Source: JACMRP01 sp047302465 | GTDB lineage: Bacteria > Bdellovibrionota > Bdellovibrionia > Bdellovibrionales > Bdellovibrionaceae | DNA: 64,000 nt | NCBI RefSeq assembly: GCF_047302465.1 | Contig: NZ_CP178621.1 | Location: forward strand, 2,728,001-2,792,000 | Direction of reading: 5' to 3' | In this document: piece by piece, positions 61,369 to 64,000 of the stretch | Numbering within the stretch: the first letter of the stretch is position 1 | Layout: every line of letters starts with the position of its first letter | Notes under the pieces: model-generated | What the model saw: only the letters and a program-made list of their open reading frames with translations | What the model was told of the DNA's origin: nothing | Databases searched by the model: none | Translations under genes and position numbers: made by a program

Positions 61369-62617
61369 CGATTGGTCTTCCTTTTACTTTTTCTAGCTGG
61401 TCACCAGATTTTGCTTCGCCAGCAGTGAAGTAACCCGCTGCTTTTTTCGCTTCAATCTCTACTTGAGCATCGGCCGGGATCAAATCCTCTGGAATCGAAA
61501 TACGATTTACAACTTCGATACCGCTTTTCACGATAGCGTCGTACTTCATATTACTCATCGAATGCAGATTGTGGATTTTCGTAATCCCGAAGAAGTGCAA
61601 AATATCCGGCATCAACTCTTGGAAACGTGCATCTTCAACCCCCGCCACACACTCTGTACGGTGGAAGTAAGTCGCAGCAGAGTCCCCGCCTTTTTGACGT
61701 TTACGAGCATTGTAAACCAAGAACTTAGTCACTTCACCCAATGCACGGCCTTCTTTACGGTAGTAAGCGATGAAGCCCACACCACCACGTTGAGCAGTAC
61801 GAGCAGCGTCCTCGATTCCGTAAATCAAGTAAGGACGGCATGTACAGATATCAGAACCGAATACGTCAGAGCCATTACACTCATCGTGTACGCGGCAAGT
61901 AAGTTCGACATCTGGTTTCGACAAGTTCTCAACATCACCGAAAATATAGACTGTCGTGCTACCAATAGGCGGCAACATGACTTTCAAATCTGGACGAGTC
62001 ACAAGCTCTGGGAACATCCCACCTGTTTCTTGGAAAAGGATTTTACGAAGTTCGCCTTCTTCCACACCCAAACGTTTTGCAATACCTGGCAAATACCACA
62101 CGGGCTCAAGAGCCACCTTAGTTACGCGGATATCACGATTTTCTTTGATGATCTTGCCGTCAATTTTCAAGCGACCAGCATCAATGGCATCGTGAATCTC
62201 TGGAATTTGCAGATGGGCCTGAGTCACCGCAATTGTTGGGCGAACGTCATAACCTTCGTCATAGAATTTTTTGAAATGAATTGGAACGTCCAATCCCCAT
62301 GGATCAATCGAAACCATTTTATCTGGATCGCTCCAAGATGGGAATGGGCCAACTTTCACCGGGCTCTCAGTATTATTGAGATCTGGCTTGTGGCGAGTCG
62401 AGTATTTTCCTTGGGCAATAGAAAGGGCACGATAAACCGCATAGCTTCCGCTGTGCGTGCCGATGGCATTACGTTTTTTCGTGTCCGTCAAAGAACCAAT
62501 GATAGGACCGCGGTCTGTCGGATTTTTTGCTCCCCAATGAATTGGCAAGCTATCTTTGAAAACGTGATTTGAATGCGAAGTCAAAATTACGTGAGATGAT
62601 CTTTTAATATCTTTCAT
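61361..62617 (-). CDS. URC1, GTP-cyclohydrolase-II-like enzyme of uracil catabolism
   Basis: A 418-aa protein. The N-terminal about 180 residues are URC1-specific; the rest is a GTP cyclohydrolase II domain with the zinc cysteines in CRVHDEC and DICTC and the GVGFIAYYRKEGRALG catalytic segment. GTP cyclohydrolase II proper has DVFGSLRCDCG; here the equivalent is DVFGSDICTCRPY, as in URC1/Urg1. URC1 is thought to act on a uridine-type nucleotide rather than GTP. Adjacent DUF1688, upp and udk support this over riboflavin synthesis. Confidence 0.9.
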   Translation of the reverse strand: MKDIKRSSHVILTSHSNHVFKDSLPIHWGAKNPTDRGPIIGSLTDTKKRNAIGTHSGSYAVYRALSIAQGKYSTRHKPDLNNTESPVKVGPFPSWSDPDKMVSIDPWGLDVPIHFKKFYDEGYDVRPTIAVTQAHLQIPEIHDAIDAGRLKIDGKIIKENRDIRVTKVALEPVWYLPGIAKRLGVEEGELRKILFQETGGMFPELVTRPDLKVMLPPIGSTTVYIFGDVENLSKPDVELTCRVHDECNGSDVFGSDICTCRPYLIYGIEDAARTAQRGGVGFIAYYRKEGRALGEVTKFLVYNARKRQKGGDSAATYFHRTECVAGVEDARFQELMPDILHFFGITKIHNLHSMSNMKYDAIVKSGIEVVNRISIPEDLIPADAQVEIEAKKAAGYFTAGEAKSGDQLEKVKGRPIDE

Positions 62618-62629
62618 GATGAAACCTCT

Positions 62630-64000
62630 TTACGACATCCAATTGCCGTCGTCTTGTTTTTCCCATTTAACTGTGACTTTCTTAACATTGCTCCAGAAGT
62701 CTAAGGAGTGATGGCCCGTGATATCTCCGTGACCAAATTTGGAAGCATTCGTGCCCCCGAACGAGAATGGCTCACGCGGAACTGGTACGCCGACATTCAC
62801 GCCGACCATTCCTGTGGAAGCCATACGAATCACTTTCTCTGCCAAGTTACCGCTTGAAGTGAAGACCGAGCACGCATTGCCGTAGTCCACACTGTTTTCA
62901 ATTTCCATAGCCTGAGAAATATCTTTACAACGAACAATACTCAAAACCGGTCCGAAGAGCTCTAAAGTCGCAGCTTCACTGCCTGGTTTTACGTTATCAA
63001 TGATCGTTGGCCCAATCCAGTTGCCACCTTCAAGACCTGCTGGAGCTTTCGCCTTACGACCATCTAGCAACAACTTCGCACCCGCTTTTTCAGCCGCAGT
63101 GATCGCGTTGTTCAAGAATTCAACCTGAGGTTTTGTGATGATCGCGCCCATGTCTTGGCCCAAAACCAAAGACCCCGCACGCTCGACGATTTTCTGAATG
63201 TGTTTATCAACGTCACCAACTGCCAACAATACAGCTGCCGCCATACAACGTTGGCCTGCGCAACCAGTGAAGGAATCACTGATGCCCATACCTGATAACT
63301 CAGGGTTTGCATCTGGCAAAAGAACGATGTGATTTTTAGCGCCACCCAAAGCAAGAACGCGTTTCCCTTTTCCGGTACCGCGCTCATAAACCGCTTTTGC
63401 AACAGGGGTTGAGCCCACGAAGCCAACAGCTTTCACGTCTTTGTGGTCAATGATCGCCTCGACCGTTTCACGTCCACCTTGCAGAACTTGGAAAAGGCCA
63501 TCAGGAAGACCTGCTTCTTTCAAAGCTGCTGCGATCTTCATCGAAGTCAAAGGTGTTTTTTCAGAAGGCTTCCAGATATAAGCATTCCCCAAAGTCAGTG
63601 CTATCGGAATCGTCCACATAGGAACCATCGCTGGGAAATTGAAAGGAGTGATATTAGCAACTACACCCAAAGCCTCGCGACGGTATTCACAAGAAACGCC
63701 ACGCGATACTTCGACTTTTCCGCCCATGTCCATGTTTTGAAGCGCAATCGCAAACTCCAAAACTTCGATCCCTTTCATGAGACCCGCTTTGCCTTCAGCA
63801 AAACTTTTTCCAGACTCAGAGCTTTTCAAGTGAGAGATTTCATCAATCTCGCGCAACAAAATCTGACGGAAGTTAAACATCACCTTGGTGCGTTCTTTCA
63901 ACGGCACTTGGGCCCACTCGGCTTGCGCGGCTTTTGCCGCTTTAACCGCGGTATCGACCTCAGCAGATGTGGTGCTATTCATTTCACCGATCACCTTGCC
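62630..64000 (-). CDS. mmsA: CoA-acylating methylmalonate/malonate-semialdehyde dehydrogenase (5' end beyond window)
   Basis: At least 456 residues are read up to the window edge; the frame stays open to 64000 (GKVIGEM...), so some 30 N-terminal residues are missing. The MmsA signatures are TPFNFPAMVPMW, GGAKNH and the catalytic Cys in GQRCMAA, with ELFGPVLSIVR later. It oxidises malonate semialdehyde or methylmalonate semialdehyde to acetyl-CoA or propionyl-CoA plus CO2. Directly upstream of URC1 (12 bp), it could take the C3 product of uracil breakdown into central metabolism. A role in valine or inositol catabolism is the alternative. Confidence 0.92.
   Translation of the reverse strand, partial: GKVIGEMNSTTSAEVDTAVKAAKAAQAEWAQVPLKERTKVMFNFRQILLREIDEISHLKSSESGKSFAEGKAGLMKGIEVLEFAIALQNMDMGGKVEVSRGVSCEYRREALGVVANITPFNFPAMVPMWTIPIALTLGNAYIWKPSEKTPLTSMKIAAALKEAGLPDGLFQVLQGGRETVEAIIDHKDVKAVGFVGSTPVAKAVYERGTGKGKRVLALGGAKNHIVLLPDANPELSGMGISDSFTGCAGQRCMAAAVLLAVGDVDKHIQKIVERAGSLVLGQDMGAIITKPQVEFLNNAITAAEKAGAKLLLDGRKAKAPAGLEGGNWIGPTIIDNVKPGSEAATLELFGPVLSIVRCKDISQAMEIENSVDYGNACSVFTSSGNLAEKVIRMASTGMVGVNVGVPVPREPFSFGGTNASKFGHGDITGHHSLDFWSNVKKVTVKWEKQDDGNWMS

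Noticed and set aside
61463..62572. 369-aa ORF on the plus strand
   Set aside because: It lies wholly antisense to the URC1 gene, has no ribosome-binding site, and its translation has no recognisable domain. It is a frame shadow.
61361..62617. ribA (riboflavin biosynthesis) for the GTP-cyclohydrolase-II-like gene
   Set aside because: The extra N-terminal domain, the DICTCRPY variant and the DUF1688/upp/udk neighbours fit URC1 instead.

Overview
The window looks like the chromosome of a Bdellovibrio or a close relative (Bdellovibrionota, predatory bacteria). The evidence is the combination of a TIGR02147-family regulator coupled to a secreted protein, a giant repetitive fibre protein of the mosaic-adhesive-trimer type, a complete myxobacterial-style gliding-motor operon, many small secreted proteins of unknown function, and an lpx locus with a GnnA-like oxidoreductase that fits the unusual diamino-sugar lipid A known in Bdellovibrio. 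The species cannot be fixed from sequence alone. No tRNA, rRNA, insertion sequence, prophage or CRISPR array was seen.

Layout. 1-5.6 kb: the 3' end of a Fis-type activator, a TIGR02147 regulator with a coupled secreted protein, another secreted protein, radD (minus), and a three-gene module of two XRE regulators and an unknown protein. 5.9-15.0 kb: a giant fibre protein (about 1,800 aa) followed by a secreted Calx-beta plus 21-repeat RCC1 protein; both are probably surface or prey-contact proteins. 15.0-17.8 kb: a GNAT/FeeM-like protein, an alpha/beta hydrolase and a ThiF/E1-like enzyme. 18.0-34.0 kb, all minus strand: the envelope-biogenesis block prfB (with the RF2 programmed frameshift), lolC, lolD, bamA, skp, lpxA, a gnnA-like gene, lpxB, lpxK, an lpxL-like gene, a DUF3108 lipoprotein, two heptosyltransferase-like GT9 genes, a lipoprotein, and ilvE. 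34-38.5 kb: an exported hydrolase, DUF4336, ybeY and a 7TM-HD phosphodiesterase; mazG is divergent.

39.9-52.6 kb: an eleven-gene plus-strand operon that closely resembles the Myxococcus Agl-Glt gliding machine. It encodes a VWA lipoprotein (CglB-like), a GYF-PilZ protein, TolQ-like and two TolR-like motor subunits, TPR proteins, an FHA/TM/AgmX-type protein, an outer-membrane beta-barrel and a coiled-coil protein. It ends at a UUCG-loop terminator whose 3' arm also carries the ribosome-binding site of the next gene. One TolR-like subunit lacks the membrane aspartate.

52.6-58.7 kb: a DUF4442 hotdog protein, several small secreted proteins, a 32-aa membrane peptide, a nitronate-monooxygenase-like flavoprotein and a possible CotH-like secreted protein. 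58.9-64 kb, minus strand: mmsA, URC1 (GTP-cyclohydrolase-II-like), URC4 (DUF1688), upp and udk. This is a bacterial version of the fungal URC uracil-degradation pathway, joined to a semialdehyde dehydrogenase that could turn the C3 product into acetyl-CoA. In a predator this would let prey RNA pyrimidines be used as carbon and nitrogen.
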